Positions 26,493 to 35,533 of a DNA stretch of 64,000 nucleotides are shown piece after piece. Position 1 is the first letter of the stretch, and each line of letters opens with the position of its first letter. The DNA comes from Comamonadaceae bacterium. GTDB lineage: Bacteria; Pseudomonadota; Gammaproteobacteria; Burkholderiales; Burkholderiaceae_C. The notes below the pieces were generated by a model. The model saw only the letters and a program-made list of their open reading frames with translations, was not told the origin of the DNA and searched no databases. The stretch spans positions 186,001 through 250,000 of the forward strand of contig JAIXSQ010000004.1 of assembly GCA_027484575.1 (NCBI GenBank), read 5' to 3'. A program made the translations under genes and the position numbers.

Positions 26493-27827
26493 TCAGCCCG
26501 CCGGGCGCTTCATCTGGCAGCTAGTGGGCGTGCTGGACACGTACGGGTCCATCTGCTTGATCTGCACGAAGGTGTAGCCGGTGTTCTCGACGTTGTACTC
26601 GCCGGCCTTGGCCTTCTGCCACTTGGTGATGTACATCGACTGCTGCAGCTGGTGGTCGGAGGCGCGCATCTGCACGTCGCCGCCGAAGCTCTTGACCGTC
26701 AGGTTCTCCATCGCCTTGGCGACCTTGACCGGGTCGGTGGAGCCGGCCTTGGCCATCGCGCCGTTGAGCAGGTTGATGCCGTTGTAGGTGGCGTAGGTGT
26801 AGTAGTCGTCGTTGAACTTCTTCTTGAAGTCCGCCGCCATCTTGCCGATCTCGCCGGTGTGGTTGGCATGGCCATAGGCCACCACGTACACCTCGCCGTC
26901 GCCGCCGGCGGCCAGCGCCGTGGGCGTGCCCGTCACCTGGGCGTAGTAGGTGTACATCGGGATCTTCAGGCCGGCGTCGTTCAGCGCCTTGACCAGCAGC
27001 GTCAGGTCCTGGCCCCAGTTGCCGGTGACGATGGTGTCCGCGCCCGACTGCTTGATCTTGGCCACGTAGGGCGCGAAGTCCTTGACCTGGCCGATCGGGT
27101 GCAGGTCCTCGCCCACGATCTTGACGTCGGGGCGCTTGGACTGGATGCGGTCCTTGAAGTACCTGGCGACCTGCTGGCCGTGCGAGTAGTTCTGGTTGAT
27201 CAGGAAGACGTTCTTGACCTTGGGCTGGTCCTTCATGAAGGAGGTCAGCGCCTCCATCTTCATGGAGGTGTCGGCGTCCAGGCGGAAGTGCCAGTAGTCG
27301 CACTTCTCGTTGGTCATCGCGGGGTCGACCGCGGCGTAGTTGAGGTACACGACCTCCTTGCCGGGGTTGCGCTCGTTGTGCTTGGCCACGGCGTCCAGGA
27401 TGGCCAGGCCGGCGCCCGAGCCGTTGCCCTGGGTGACGTAGCGGAAGCCCTGGTCGATGGCGGCCTTGAGCGTGTTCAGGCTCTCCTGGGGGGAGCCCTT
27501 GTTGTCGAAGCCCACGACCTCGAACTTCACGCCCGAGGGTGCGCGGCCCGACAGCTGCTCGGCGGCGAACTGCCAGCTCTTGAGCTGGTTCTGGCCCACG
27601 TTGGCGAAGGGACCCGACAGCGGGTCCATGAACGCGATGCGAACGGACTGGCCCTTGAGCGGGCCACCCATGGCCGCGGGGGCGGCCGCAGGGGCGGCAG
27701 CGGCGGCAGGCGCAGCGGCCTTGGCGGCGGAAGCACCGGCCTTGGGCGCCTGCTGCGCATGGGCGAAGCCAGCACCGGCCATGGCGAGCACGGCAGCGAC
27801 GGTGACGTGGCGGATCGCGAATTCCAT
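26493..27827 (-). CDS. Periplasmic binding protein of the LivK/HAAT family
   Basis: A 444-residue type I periplasmic binding protein. A signal peptide ends near residue 24 (GFAHA-QQ). A low-complexity Ala/Pro-rich linker (about 27-53) is followed by the mature fold (VRIAFMDPLSGPFANVGQN). It delivers its ligand to LivHM. Homologues bind amino acids, aromatic acids or other small carboxylates, and given the neighbouring acyl-CoA ligase and beta-oxidation genes a carboxylic acid is plausible. AGGAGA precedes the ATG. Confidence 0.92.
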   Translation of the reverse strand: MEFAIRHVTVAAVLAMAGAGFAHAQQAPKAGASAAKAAAPAAAAAPAAAPAAMGGPLKGQSVRIAFMDPLSGPFANVGQNQLKSWQFAAEQLSGRAPSGVKFEVVGFDNKGSPQESLNTLKAAIDQGFRYVTQGNGSGAGLAILDAVAKHNERNPGKEVVYLNYAAVDPAMTNEKCDYWHFRLDADTSMKMEALTSFMKDQPKVKNVFLINQNYSHGQQVARYFKDRIQSKRPDVKIVGEDLHPIGQVKDFAPYVAKIKQSGADTIVTGNWGQDLTLLVKALNDAGLKIPMYTYYAQVTGTPTALAAGGDGEVYVVAYGHANHTGEIGKMAADFKKKFNDDYYTYATYNGINLLNGAMAKAGSTDPVKVAKAMENLTVKSFGGDVQMRASDHQLQQSMYITKWQKAKAGEYNVENTGYTFVQIKQMDPYVSSTPTSCQMKRPAG

Positions 27828-27877
27828 CGATGTCTCCTGTGGGTTGCGAATGCCGCGTACGGTAGCGTTTTTGTGCA

Positions 27878-27913
27878 GTGCACCGCTCAGGGAATGCCCT
27901 GAACGCGGTGCAC
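27878..27913. repeat. Long inverted repeat upstream of the binding-protein gene
   Basis: GTGCACCGC+TCAGGG pairs with CCCTGA+GCGGTGCAC around a 4-base loop, with a 2-base bulge. It lies 51 bp upstream of the binding-protein ATG and 35 bp after the ligase stop. No T-run follows on either strand, so it may be an operator or an mRNA-stabilising element rather than a terminator. Confidence 0.55.
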
Positions 27914-27947
27914 CGCTATCGCCGAGGCGACATGCGCGCCGAACGCA

Positions 27948-29576
27948 TCAGGCGCTGGGCAGCTTGTAGTCGCGCAGCTGCTCGCGCAGCTTGGTCTTGA
28001 GCATCTTGCCGGTGGCGCCCAGCGGGATCGCGTCGACGAAGACCACGTCGTCGGGCACCTGCCACTTGGCGATCTTGCCTTCGTAGAACTTGAGCAGCTC
28101 CTCGCGCGAAACGTCCGTGCCGGGACGCTTGACGACCACGACGATGGGGCGCTCGTCCCACTTGGGATGCGCCATGCCCACGCAGGCGGCCATGGCCACC
28201 GACGGGTGCGCCATCGCGATGTTCTCGACGTCGATGCTGCTGATCCATTCGCCACCGCTCTTGATCACGTCCTTGCTGCGGTCGGTGATCTGCATGTAGC
28301 CGTCGGCGTCGATGGTGGCGACGTCGCCGGTGGGGAACCAGCCGTCCACCAGCGGGTCGCCGCCTTCGCCCTTGAAGTACTCGCGCACGATCCACGGGCC
28401 CTTGACGAGCAGGTCGCCGTAGGTCCTGCCGTCCCAGGGCAGCTCCTGGCCGCCCTCGCCCACGATCTTCAGGTCGACGCCGTAGATCGCGCGGCCCTGC
28501 TTGAGGCGGATCTTCATCTGCTCGTCGGCGGGCAGCGCGTTGTGCTTGTTCTTGAGCGTGCACAGCGTGCCCAGCGGGCTCATCTCGGTCATGCCCCACG
28601 CGTGCAGCACCTCGACGCCGTACTCCTCGCGGAAGGCGTGGATCATGGCCGGCGGGCAGGCCGAGCCGCCGATGACGGTGCGCTTGAGCGTGGAAAAGCG
28701 CAGCCCGTTGGGCTTGAGGTGCCCCAGCAGCATCTGCCACACGGTGGGCACGCCGGCGGCGTAGGTCACGCCCTCGGCCTCGATCAGCTCGTACACCGAC
28801 TTGCCGTCCAGCGCGGGGCCGGGGAACACCAGCTTGCAGCCGGTGAGCGCGGCCGAGTACGGGATGCCCCAGGCGTTGACGTGGAACATCGGCACGACCG
28901 GCAGCACCGAGTCGCGCGCCGACAGCGACATCACGTCGGGCAGCGCGGCCGCGTAGGCATGCAGGATGGTCGAGCGGTGGCTGTACAGCGCCGCCTTGGG
29001 GTTGCCGGTGGTGCCGCTCGTGTAGCACATGGACGAGGCCGAGTTCTCGTCGAAGCTGGGCCAGGCGTAGTCGGTGGGCTGGGCGCCGATCCAGTCCTCG
29101 TAGGCGACCAGGCCGGGGATGCCGCTGTCGGCCGGCAGCTTGCCGCTGTCGCACAGCATCACCCACTGCCTGACGGTGGGGCACTTGGCATGCACGGCCT
29201 GCACCAGCGGCAGGAAGGTGGCGTCGAAGCACAGCACTTGGTCTTCGGCGTGGTTGGCGATCCAGGCGATCTGCTCGGGATGCAGGCGCGGGTTGATGGT
29301 GTGCAGCACGCGGCCCGAGCCGGAGACGCCGAAGTACAGCTCGAGGTGGCGGTAGCCGTTCCAGGCCAGCGTGGCCACGCGGTCGGAGAACAGCAGGTTC
29401 ATGCCGTCCAGGGCCCGCGCCACCTGCCGCGACCGGCGCGCCACGTCGCGCCAGGTGTAGCGGTGGATGTCCCCCTCGACCCGGCGCGAGACGATCTCGC
29501 CGTCCCCGTGGTGGCGGTCGGCGAACTCGATCAGCGACGAGATCAGCAGGGGTTGGTGTTGCATCAGGCCGAGCAT
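27948..29576 (-). CDS. Fatty-acid--CoA ligase (AMP-forming)
   Basis: A 542-residue acyl-adenylate-forming enzyme. The P-loop CYTSGTTGNPKAALYSH, the motif WGMTEMSPLG and the hinge-type GWFPTGDVATID with the C-terminal lysine in GATGKMLKTKL are all present. Length and sequence resemble medium-chain (AlkK-like) ligases. It would activate the imported acid before the beta-oxidation genes act. AAGGAG precedes ATG 29576. It shares its direction with the importer genes and lies 120 bp upstream of them. Confidence 0.93.
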   Translation of the reverse strand: MLGLMQHQPLLISSLIEFADRHHGDGEIVSRRVEGDIHRYTWRDVARRSRQVARALDGMNLLFSDRVATLAWNGYRHLELYFGVSGSGRVLHTINPRLHPEQIAWIANHAEDQVLCFDATFLPLVQAVHAKCPTVRQWVMLCDSGKLPADSGIPGLVAYEDWIGAQPTDYAWPSFDENSASSMCYTSGTTGNPKAALYSHRSTILHAYAAALPDVMSLSARDSVLPVVPMFHVNAWGIPYSAALTGCKLVFPGPALDGKSVYELIEAEGVTYAAGVPTVWQMLLGHLKPNGLRFSTLKRTVIGGSACPPAMIHAFREEYGVEVLHAWGMTEMSPLGTLCTLKNKHNALPADEQMKIRLKQGRAIYGVDLKIVGEGGQELPWDGRTYGDLLVKGPWIVREYFKGEGGDPLVDGWFPTGDVATIDADGYMQITDRSKDVIKSGGEWISSIDVENIAMAHPSVAMAACVGMAHPKWDERPIVVVVKRPGTDVSREELLKFYEGKIAKWQVPDDVVFVDAIPLGATGKMLKTKLREQLRDYKLPSA

Positions 29577-29645
29577 GGGGTCTCCTTGTGCGCTTGGTGT
29601 CCGGGATGGGGTTGCGGACGCGGATGCTACGGCCAAAACGGCCGC

Positions 29646-29674
29646 GTTACGGGCGCCCGTCGCCCCGGTGACAA
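29646..29674 (-). promoter_or_regulatory. Possible promoter of the acyl-CoA ligase gene
   Basis: TTGTCA (29674-29669) and a weak CGTAAC (29651-29646) are 17 bp apart on the minus strand. A small inverted repeat CGGCC-AAAAC-GGCCG (29630-29644) overlaps the expected start point. The -10 is poor, so this is tentative. Confidence 0.3.
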
Positions 29675-29693
29675 CCCGGCGGCGCGGGCGCGC

Positions 29694-30845
29694 TCAGGCG
29701 GGCTGGCCCGGCTCGACGCCGCGCTCGAAGCGCAGGGTGACGCAGGTGCCCTGCCCCGGCTGCGACGCGACCTCCACCAGGCCGCCGGCGTCCTGCAGCA
29801 CGCGCTGGCAGAACAGCAGGCCCATGCCGTTGCCCCCGCGCGTGCTGGGCACCGGCTCGCGCGTCAGGCGCGGCAGCAACTCGGGCGGGATGCCGCGCCC
29901 GTTGTCGGAAAACCGGATCCAGCCGCGCGGTGCGGGTCCCGCCGCCTCGCAGCCGGCCTCGATGCGCAGCCGCGGCTGCGGATGCCCGCGCAGCGCCTGC
30001 AGCGCGTTCTTGGCCAGCGTGGTCAGCACCAGGTACAGCAGGTCGCGGCGTGCGGTGAGGCGGAAATCCTGCTGCACCTGCGCCACCACCCAGCAGCGCT
30101 CGTCGTGCTCGAACGGGAACTCGTCGAGCAGCGACTGCAGCAGCCCCGAGGCGGACACCGAGGGGCTGGCGCGCCCCGGGTAGGCATCGCGGGCGGACTG
30201 CACGAAGCTGGAGACCAGCGACTGGCAGTACAGCGCGCGGCGTTCGGCGCGCTCCAGCGCCTCGAGCAGCTCGCCCGGGTGGTGTTCCTCGACCAGCGCG
30301 GTGCCCGGCGGCAGGCCCGGCACCGGCGGACGCAGCCGGCCCGCGATGGTGGAGACCACGCCGCGCACGGTGGCCAGCGGCGTGTTCAGCTCGTGCGCCA
30401 GGAAGCCCAGGGTCTCGCGCAGGGCCGACACCCGGCCCTCGTTGAGGGCGCGCTCCAGCGCCTGGGACCGGTAGGTGGCCAGCGCCTCGCGCAGGGCCTC
30501 GCGTGTGGCGGCGTCCTCCAGGGGCTTTTCGAGCAGGCGGAAAACGCGGCCCTGGTTGACCGCGGCGATCGCCACCTGCTTTTCGGCATAGGCGGTGACC
30601 AGCAGCCGCAGCAGGTGGCGGTGCGCCTGGTGCACCTGGCGCAGCAGCTCCAGGCCGTCCATGCCCGGCATGCGGTAGTCGGTGACGACGGCGGCGATGC
30701 CCGCGCCGGGCGCGGCCAGCTGCGCCAGCGCCTCCTCGCCGGAGGCGGCGACGGCGATGTCGAACTCGCCGCCGAAGGCGCGCGCGAACCACTTGCGCGA
30801 GGTGGCCTCGTCGTCGACGAACAGGATGCGGCGTGCTTCGGGCAT
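29694..30845 (-). CDS. Soluble hybrid: receiver domain followed by histidine kinase
   Basis: A 383-residue cytoplasmic protein. Residues 1-115 are a receiver (FVDDEATSR; phospho-acceptor Asp56 in VVTDYRMPG; KP at 108-109). A kinase core follows: H-box FLAHELNTPLATV with His151, N-box LAKNALQAL, G1 FSDNGRGIP and G2 GGNGMGLLFC. There is no membrane segment or DNA-binding domain. It starts 14 bp after the CqsS-like kinase stop and is the last gene of the signalling operon. It probably receives phosphate from the membrane kinase HPt; its own output partner is not in the window. Confidence 0.9.
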   Translation of the reverse strand: MPEARRILFVDDEATSRKWFARAFGGEFDIAVAASGEEALAQLAAPGAGIAAVVTDYRMPGMDGLELLRQVHQAHRHLLRLLVTAYAEKQVAIAAVNQGRVFRLLEKPLEDAATREALREALATYRSQALERALNEGRVSALRETLGFLAHELNTPLATVRGVVSTIAGRLRPPVPGLPPGTALVEEHHPGELLEALERAERRALYCQSLVSSFVQSARDAYPGRASPSVSASGLLQSLLDEFPFEHDERCWVVAQVQQDFRLTARRDLLYLVLTTLAKNALQALRGHPQPRLRIEAGCEAAGPAPRGWIRFSDNGRGIPPELLPRLTREPVPSTRGGNGMGLLFCQRVLQDAGGLVEVASQPGQGTCVTLRFERGVEPGQPA

Positions 30846-30859
30846 GGCGGTGGCCGATG

Positions 30860-33367
30860 CTAGCGGCCGGCCGCCTCGCGCGGCTGCCGCGCCGCATAGG
30901 CACGCAGCGCGTCGGAGGTGCGCGTGGCCAGTGCCTGCAGCCGGCCGAGCCAGCCGGCCTCGGGCGGCCAGCGCCGCTCCTCGAGCACCGGCACGTACAG
31001 CCGGCGCACCTCGCGGTACAGCGCCTGCGCGCCGGCCTCGCCGCTCATGCCCAGCAGCGCGTGCAGGGCGTCGCGGGCGGCATCGAGCTGGCCGTCGCGC
31101 ACGGCCTCGCCGAGCACGCCCACCAGGCGGTCGATCTCGGGCAGGTAGTCGGCCAGCAGCTCGTCGAGCATGCCCAGGCGCTGGTAGCCGGCGAGCCGGC
31201 CCTCGTTGAGCAGGGGCAGCTCGTCGCCGGCCACCGGCTCGACCGCCGGCAGGGGCGGCAGCGAGCCGGGACGCGGCACCGGGCGCGCGCCGGCCAGCAG
31301 GTGGCGCACCGACTCGACCAGCTGCGCCGCATCGACCGGCTTGACCAAAAAGCCGTCCATGCCCGCGCGCCGGGCCGCCTCGATGGTGGGCGCGTCGGAG
31401 TGGGCGGTGAGCGCCACCAGCGGCACGCCGGCCCAGGGCTGGCCGCTGCCGCGGATGGCCCGCGCCGCCTCGAGCCCGTCCAGGCCCGGCATGTTCAGGT
31501 CCATGAGCACGGCGTCGATGCCGCCGGCCTGCAGGCGCGCCAGCGCGGCCGCGCCGTGGTCGGCCTCGGCGACCTCGGCGCCGGCCTCGCGCAGCCAGGC
31601 CCCCACGGCGCGGCGGTTGAAGGCGCTGTCGTCGGCCAGCAGCAGCCGCGCGCCGCGCAGCTGCCCGGCCTGCGCCCCCGGCGGGCGCTGCTGCAGCACC
31701 CGCTGCAAGCCGCGCGCCAGCGCCAGGGCCTCGCAGGGCTTGGCGACAAAGCCGTCCATGCCGGCGCGCTGGGTCTTGACCCGGGCCACGTGGACCGGCT
31801 CGCTGGTGTGGGCCACGATGCGCACGTCGCGGTTGGCCGGCACCTCGCCGCCGCGGATGCGCTGGGCCAGCTGGTAGCCGTCGAGCACCGGCATGGTCAG
31901 GTCCAGCAGCACCAGGTCGTAGGCATGCCGGGCCAGCAGTTCGAGCGCGCGCTGGCCGTCGACAGCCTCGTCGACGTGCAGCTCCAGCGGGCGCAGCTTG
32001 TGCCGGGTGGTCAGGCGCTGCGCGGCGTCGTCCTCGACCAGCAGCAGGCGCCGCCCGGCCAGCACCGTGCGCGCCTCGCGCAGCACCTGCGCCCGGTGCG
32101 CCTCGCGGTCGGCCTCGGGCACCGGCGGCAGCCGCAGGGTGAAGAGCGTGCCCTCGCCCGGCTGCGACGTGCAGCGGATGTCGCCGCCGAAGGCCTTCAT
32201 CACCCGCTGGCAGTAGGCCAGGCCCAGCCCGGTGCCGCCGGTCTTGCCGGTCGAGCGGAAGGGCTGGAACAGCTGCGCCAGCTGCTGCTCGGGGATGCCC
32301 GGGCCGTTGTCGCGCACGTGCACCGCCCCGCTGCCCACCGTGATGCGCACGTGCAGGCGCGGCTGCAGCCCGGCGTAGTACAGGGCGTTCTTGATCAGGT
32401 TGAACAGCACGAACAGGAACGCGGTCTCGTCGCCGCGGAACTCGAAGTCGTCGGCCACGTTCACCGACACCCGGCCGCGGGCCTCCTCGGAGTCGTAGGT
32501 GTACTCGTCCACCGCCTTGCCGACCACCTCGGCGGCCGACAGCACGGAGAAGGTCGCCGGGTCGGGCGGACGGGCGCTGACCTCGTCGAGCGTCATCGAG
32601 ATCACCTGCAGGCCCCGCTCGATCGCCTGCTCGCCCTGCGCTAGGTGCCGGTACAGCGCCTCGACCGCGGGCGCGGGCACCGGCGGCATCGCACCGCTGG
32701 CCCCCGGGGGCGGCAGCACCTTCTGCATGCCCTCGAGGCTGTGGCGGATGCGCGCCAGCGGATAGCGCAGCTCGTGCGCGATCGAGCCGGCCAGCGCCTG
32801 CGTGGCGCGCAGCTTGCGCTCGGTCTCGATCTGCTCGGTCGAGAACTTGAACAGGTTGGCGCCCACCGCGATCACCAGGTAGGCGGGCACCTGGGCCAGC
32901 AGGTCGGGCGGGACCGGCCGGCCGGGGTCGACCAGCTCGTACACGCCTGCCGCCGCCAGCGTGCCCACCACCAGCATCAGGAAGGTGTTGCGCCAGTCGG
33001 TCAGCATCACGGTGAAGCACAGCGCGATGAAGCCGTTGGAGATGGCCGGCACGCCGCCGCCGCGCTCCAGCGCCGTGAACACGGTGAAGAACGGCAGGCT
33101 CAGGACGATCGCGAACCAGGCGAACGGGATGTACCAGGGCTTGAGCCGCTCGGGCCAGAAGTCCTTGGCCGCCAGCCCGGCCATGGCCAGCAGCACCAGC
33201 AGGCGCAGTTCGACGTCGTCCAGCGGCTGCGGGTTCGGCCGCGTGAAGCGGATGAAGTAGAACGCGCTGAAGGCTGCCAGCCCCAGCCAGCCCATGTACT
33301 TCAGCCGCGGCGGGCCGTAGGCGTGGTAGTCGTGGAAGTGGCGGTAGAAGTAGCGCACCAGCTTCAT
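30860..33367 (-). CDS. CqsS-like membrane hybrid histidine kinase (TM-HK-REC-REC-HPt)
   Basis: An 835-residue sensor. About six membrane spans lie within residues 25-175; the opening [20 protein letters not shown] and the following pattern strongly recall the ligand-sensing domain of CqsS/LqsS quorum-sensing kinases. The H-box is [14 protein letters not shown] with His198, near the position of the CqsS phospho-His, then N-box [16 protein letters not shown] and [10 protein letters not shown]. Two receivers follow (LLDLTMP and LMDLNMP) and a C-terminal HPt motif [12 protein letters not shown]. The ATG overlaps the stop of the GNAT-like gene (ATGA). No cqsA-type synthase is adjacent. Confidence 0.88.
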   Translation of the reverse strand: MKLVRYFYRHFHDYHAYGPPRLKYMGWLGLAAFSAFYFIRFTRPNPQPLDDVELRLLVLLAMAGLAAKDFWPERLKPWYIPFAWFAIVLSLPFFTVFTALERGGGVPAISNGFIALCFTVMLTDWRNTFLMLVVGTLAAAGVYELVDPGRPVPPDLLAQVPAYLVIAVGANLFKFSTEQIETERKLRATQALAGSIAHELRYPLARIRHSLEGMQKVLPPPGASGAMPPVPAPAVEALYRHLAQGEQAIERGLQVISMTLDEVSARPPDPATFSVLSAAEVVGKAVDEYTYDSEEARGRVSVNVADDFEFRGDETAFLFVLFNLIKNALYYAGLQPRLHVRITVGSGAVHVRDNGPGIPEQQLAQLFQPFRSTGKTGGTGLGLAYCQRVMKAFGGDIRCTSQPGEGTLFTLRLPPVPEADREAHRAQVLREARTVLAGRRLLLVEDDAAQRLTTRHKLRPLELHVDEAVDGQRALELLARHAYDLVLLDLTMPVLDGYQLAQRIRGGEVPANRDVRIVAHTSEPVHVARVKTQRAGMDGFVAKPCEALALARGLQRVLQQRPPGAQAGQLRGARLLLADDSAFNRRAVGAWLREAGAEVAEADHGAAALARLQAGGIDAVLMDLNMPGLDGLEAARAIRGSGQPWAGVPLVALTAHSDAPTIEAARRAGMDGFLVKPVDAAQLVESVRHLLAGARPVPRPGSLPPLPAVEPVAGDELPLLNEGRLAGYQRLGMLDELLADYLPEIDRLVGVLGEAVRDGQLDAARDALHALLGMSGEAGAQALYREVRRLYVPVLEERRWPPEAGWLGRLQALATRTSDALRAYAARQPREAAGR

Positions 33368-34046
33368 TGCAGCACCAGGGGCCGGCGGGCCGGCAGGTCG
33401 TCGCCGATCGCGCGCTCGATCGCGTCCACGTCGCCGTGGATCAGGACGTACGGCTCGTCACCGGGGCAGCCGCCCAGGTCGCGCGCGATGACCTCCATGC
33501 CGAAGCGGCGGTACAGCCGGGCCAGCGCGGGACGGCAGGAGGCGAAGAAGTGGCGCGCATCGGTGTGGTCCATGACATGCGCCAATGTGAGGCACAGGCA
33601 GCGCCGCAGCAAGTCGGGACCTCCACGGTGGCCGGGGTCCAGCACCAGCCGGCCGACCTCCCAGGCGTTCTCGCGCAGGGCGGGCGGGATGCCGCCGGCC
33701 CGCTCGAGCAGCGCGTCGCAGGGGGCGATGCCCTGCCCCATGGGCAGCACGCGGATGGTGCCGAACACCGTCCCGGCCCAGTCGAAGGCGCCTACGACGC
33801 CCAACGCGTCTCTTTTTTTTCGAGCCGAGCGAAGTCCGGGGCCGCCCGCAGCTCGGCGGGCAGCGCGATCTCTTCGCGCAGGTGGGCCACCCGGCGCAGC
33901 TGGGCCGCGCCCCGGGCGCGCAGGAAGCGCACCTCGTCGGGCGCGATGGCCGCCGGCACGGACGGCGGCAGCGCGGCCGCGGGATGTGGAACGAGGACGG
34001 GACCGGACGGCGCCGCGGGCGCGGCACCGGCGATGGACAGGCTCAT
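33364..34046 (-). CDS. FeeM/LuxI-like GNAT protein, read through a -1 frameshift at a run of eight A
   Basis: Two overlapping frames make one 227-residue product. The first frame starts at ATG 34046 (AGGGAG ribosome site) and would stop at 33792 after only 84 residues. Just before that, codons GAA AAA AAA (run 33820-33813) allow a -1 slip into the frame that ends at 33364. The downstream part ([10 protein letters not shown], then [16 protein letters not shown], and [15 protein letters not shown]) has the E-x-x-R-L pattern and layout of N-acyl amino acid synthases and autoinducer synthases of the GNAT fold. The 3' end is ATGA-coupled to the CqsS-like kinase. A stem GACGC-GTTGG-GCGTC follows the run by two bases. 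Sequencing error or a true pseudogene remain possible. Confidence 0.65.
33813..33820 (-). other. A8 slippery run (candidate programmed -1 frameshift or transcriptional slippage site)
   Basis: In the coding sense CTC GAA AAA AAA GAG contains the A-AAA-AAA heptamer in register. A -1 shift continues as AGA GAC GCG TTG into the long downstream frame. A homopolymer this long is exceptional in so GC-rich a sequence. The predicted stem-loop downstream occupies 33810-33796. Confidence 0.6.
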
Positions 34047-34139
34047 CTGGAACTCCCTGGGGGCGTGGTCGCCCTGTTGTGTGTGGGGATGGGACCGGCT
34101 CGGCCGGACCCGCAACCATTATCCGGAACACGACAGTCG

Positions 34140-34151
34140 GGGGCTAGCCCC
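34140..34151. promoter_or_regulatory. Perfect 12 bp palindrome in the signalling operon upstream region
   Basis: GGGGCTAGCCCC lies midway in the 244 bp gap between the divergent signalling operon and msrB. It could be a regulator site. On the minus strand a GATAAT (34123-34118) is a possible -10, but no fitting -35 is seen. The rest of the gap shows no other clear element. Confidence 0.3.
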
Positions 34152-34290
34152 TGCGCGACGGTGCCGGGCCGGCCGCCCCGGTTCCCGCGGGGCCGGCCGC
34201 GGCCCGCGCCGCCATGCACTACGATGCGCGGCTGCCGGCGCCGGCCCTGCCTCTTGCGGCGGGCGCCGCGCCCCCCACCTGCCCATCGCC

Positions 34291-34701
34291 ATGACCTATC
34301 CCGTGCACAAGACCGACGCCGAATGGCGTGCCCACCTCGCGGCCAAGGGCGCCGAGCCCGGTGCCTTCGAGGTCACCCGCCGCGCCGCGACCGAGCGTCC
34401 GTACACCGGCAAGTACGAGCAGGTCTGGGCCGACGGCAGCTACCACTGCATCTGCTGCGGCAACCAGCTGTTCGACGCCGGCACCAAGTTCGACGCCGGC
34501 TGCGGCTGGCCCAGCTTCTCGCTGGCGGTGCCCGGCGCGATCGAGGAGCGGCGCGACGTCAGCCACGGCATGGTGCGCGTCGAGACCGTCTGCGCACAAT
34601 GCGGCGCGCACCTGGGCCACGTGTTCCCCGACGGCCCGGCGCCCACGGGGCTGCGCTACTGCATGAACTCGGCCGCGCTGGACTTCGCGCCCAAGGCATG
34701 A
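34291..34701 (+). CDS. msrB: Peptide-methionine (R)-S-oxide reductase MsrB
   Basis: A 136-residue repair enzyme that reduces methionine-R-sulfoxide. The catalytic Cys is in [11 protein letters not shown]. The two zinc CxxC pairs are CICC and CAQC, and GWPSF plus HLGHVF are conserved. ATG 34291 gives the normal N-terminus. The stop overlaps the yciB start (ATGA), beginning a four-gene plus-strand run. Confidence 0.96.
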   Translation: MTYPVHKTDAEWRAHLAAKGAEPGAFEVTRRAATERPYTGKYEQVWADGSYHCICCGNQLFDAGTKFDAGCGWPSFSLAVPGAIEERRDVSHGMVRVETVCAQCGAHLGHVFPDGPAPTGLRYCMNSAALDFAPKA

Positions 34702-35228
34702 AGCTGCTGCTCGACTTCCTGCCGATCGCGGTCTTCTTCGCCGCGTTCAAGCTGTTCGACATCTGGGTCGCCACTGGCGTGGCCATCGCGGCGACCGTGG
34801 CCCAGATCGCCTGGCTGCGCTGGTCCACGGGCAAGGTCGAGCCCATGCAGTGGCTGTCGCTGGGCGTGATCGTCGTCTTCGGCGGCGCCACGCTGCTGGC
34901 CCACGACGAGGCCTTCATCAAGTGGAAGCCCACGGTGCTGTACTGGCTGATGGGCGGCGCGCTGGTGGTGGGCCAGCTGCTGCTCAAGCGCAACTTCATC
35001 CGGCTGCTCATGGGCGGGCAGATGCAGCTGCCCGAGGCCGCCTGGCGCGCGCTGAACTGGAGCTGGGCCGCGTTCTTCCTGGCGATGGGCGCGGTCAACC
35101 TCTGGGTGGCGCACAGCTTCGACACCGCGACCTGGGTGAACTTCAAGCTGTTCGGCGGGCTGGGCCTGATGGCGCTGTTCGTGGTGGCGCAGGCCGTCTG
35201 GCTGTCGCGCCACATGAAGGCGGACTGA
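34698..35228 (+). CDS. yciB: Inner-membrane septation protein A (YciB/IspZ family)
   Basis: A 176-residue membrane protein with about five spans. Family hallmarks are the N-terminal [18 protein letters not shown], the central [15 protein letters not shown] and NLWVAHSF. It is linked to cell-envelope elongation and septation. It is coupled to msrB by ATGA and lies 3 bp before bolA, a conserved order in this group. Confidence 0.96.
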   Translation: MKLLLDFLPIAVFFAAFKLFDIWVATGVAIAATVAQIAWLRWSTGKVEPMQWLSLGVIVVFGGATLLAHDEAFIKWKPTVLYWLMGGALVVGQLLLKRNFIRLLMGGQMQLPEAAWRALNWSWAAFFLAMGAVNLWVAHSFDTATWVNFKLFGGLGLMALFVVAQAVWLSRHMKAD

Positions 35229-35231
35229 GCC

Positions 35232-35498
35232 GTGGCGACCGGCATCACCGCCGACGCCGTCGCGCAGTGCCTGCGCGAGCGCTTCGCGCCGACCACGCTG
35301 GAGGTGCTCGACGAGAGCTGGCAGCACGCCGGCCATGCCGGTGCCGACGGCAGCGGCGCTGGCACCCATTTCCGGGTGCGCATCGCCGCTCCCGCCTTCG
35401 ACGGCCTGCCCCGCTTGGCGCGACATCGCCTTGTGTATGATGCCCTGCGCCATTTCATCGACGGCGGGCTCCACGCCCTGGCCATCGAGACAATCTGA
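35232..35498 (+). CDS. BolA family protein
   Basis: An 88-residue BolA/IbaG-like protein that with monothiol glutaredoxins takes part in Fe-S handling and stress response. The central FRVRIAAPAFDGLPRLARHRLVYDAL, including the helix and invariant RH, is present; the C-terminus HALAIETI is typical. GTG 35232 is the start, 3 bp after yciB. A short insertion (HAGADGSGAGTH) lies in the loop where Cys or His ligands often occur. Confidence 0.93.
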   Translation: MATGITADAVAQCLRERFAPTTLEVLDESWQHAGHAGADGSGAGTHFRVRIAAPAFDGLPRLARHRLVYDALRHFIDGGLHALAIETI

Positions 35499-35533
35499 CT
35501 TCCGAACCGCCCCCTCGAAAGGGAAACTCCCGC

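Noticed and set aside
27665-27745. GC-rich repetitive stretch considered as a tandem repeat locus
   Set aside because: It encodes the Ala/Pro-rich linker of the binding protein and lacks regular repeat units at DNA level.
33364-34131. A single 255-codon frame reading from near 34131 through the GNAT gene
   Set aside because: Its first ~110 codons are Arg-rich shadow; the good ribosome site and plausible N-terminus are in the other frame, joined by the -1 shift at the A-run.
35416-35442. TTGGCG and TATGAT within bolA as an internal promoter for the isomerase gene
   Set aside because: Spacing is only 15 bp and the -35 is poor; not strong enough to list.
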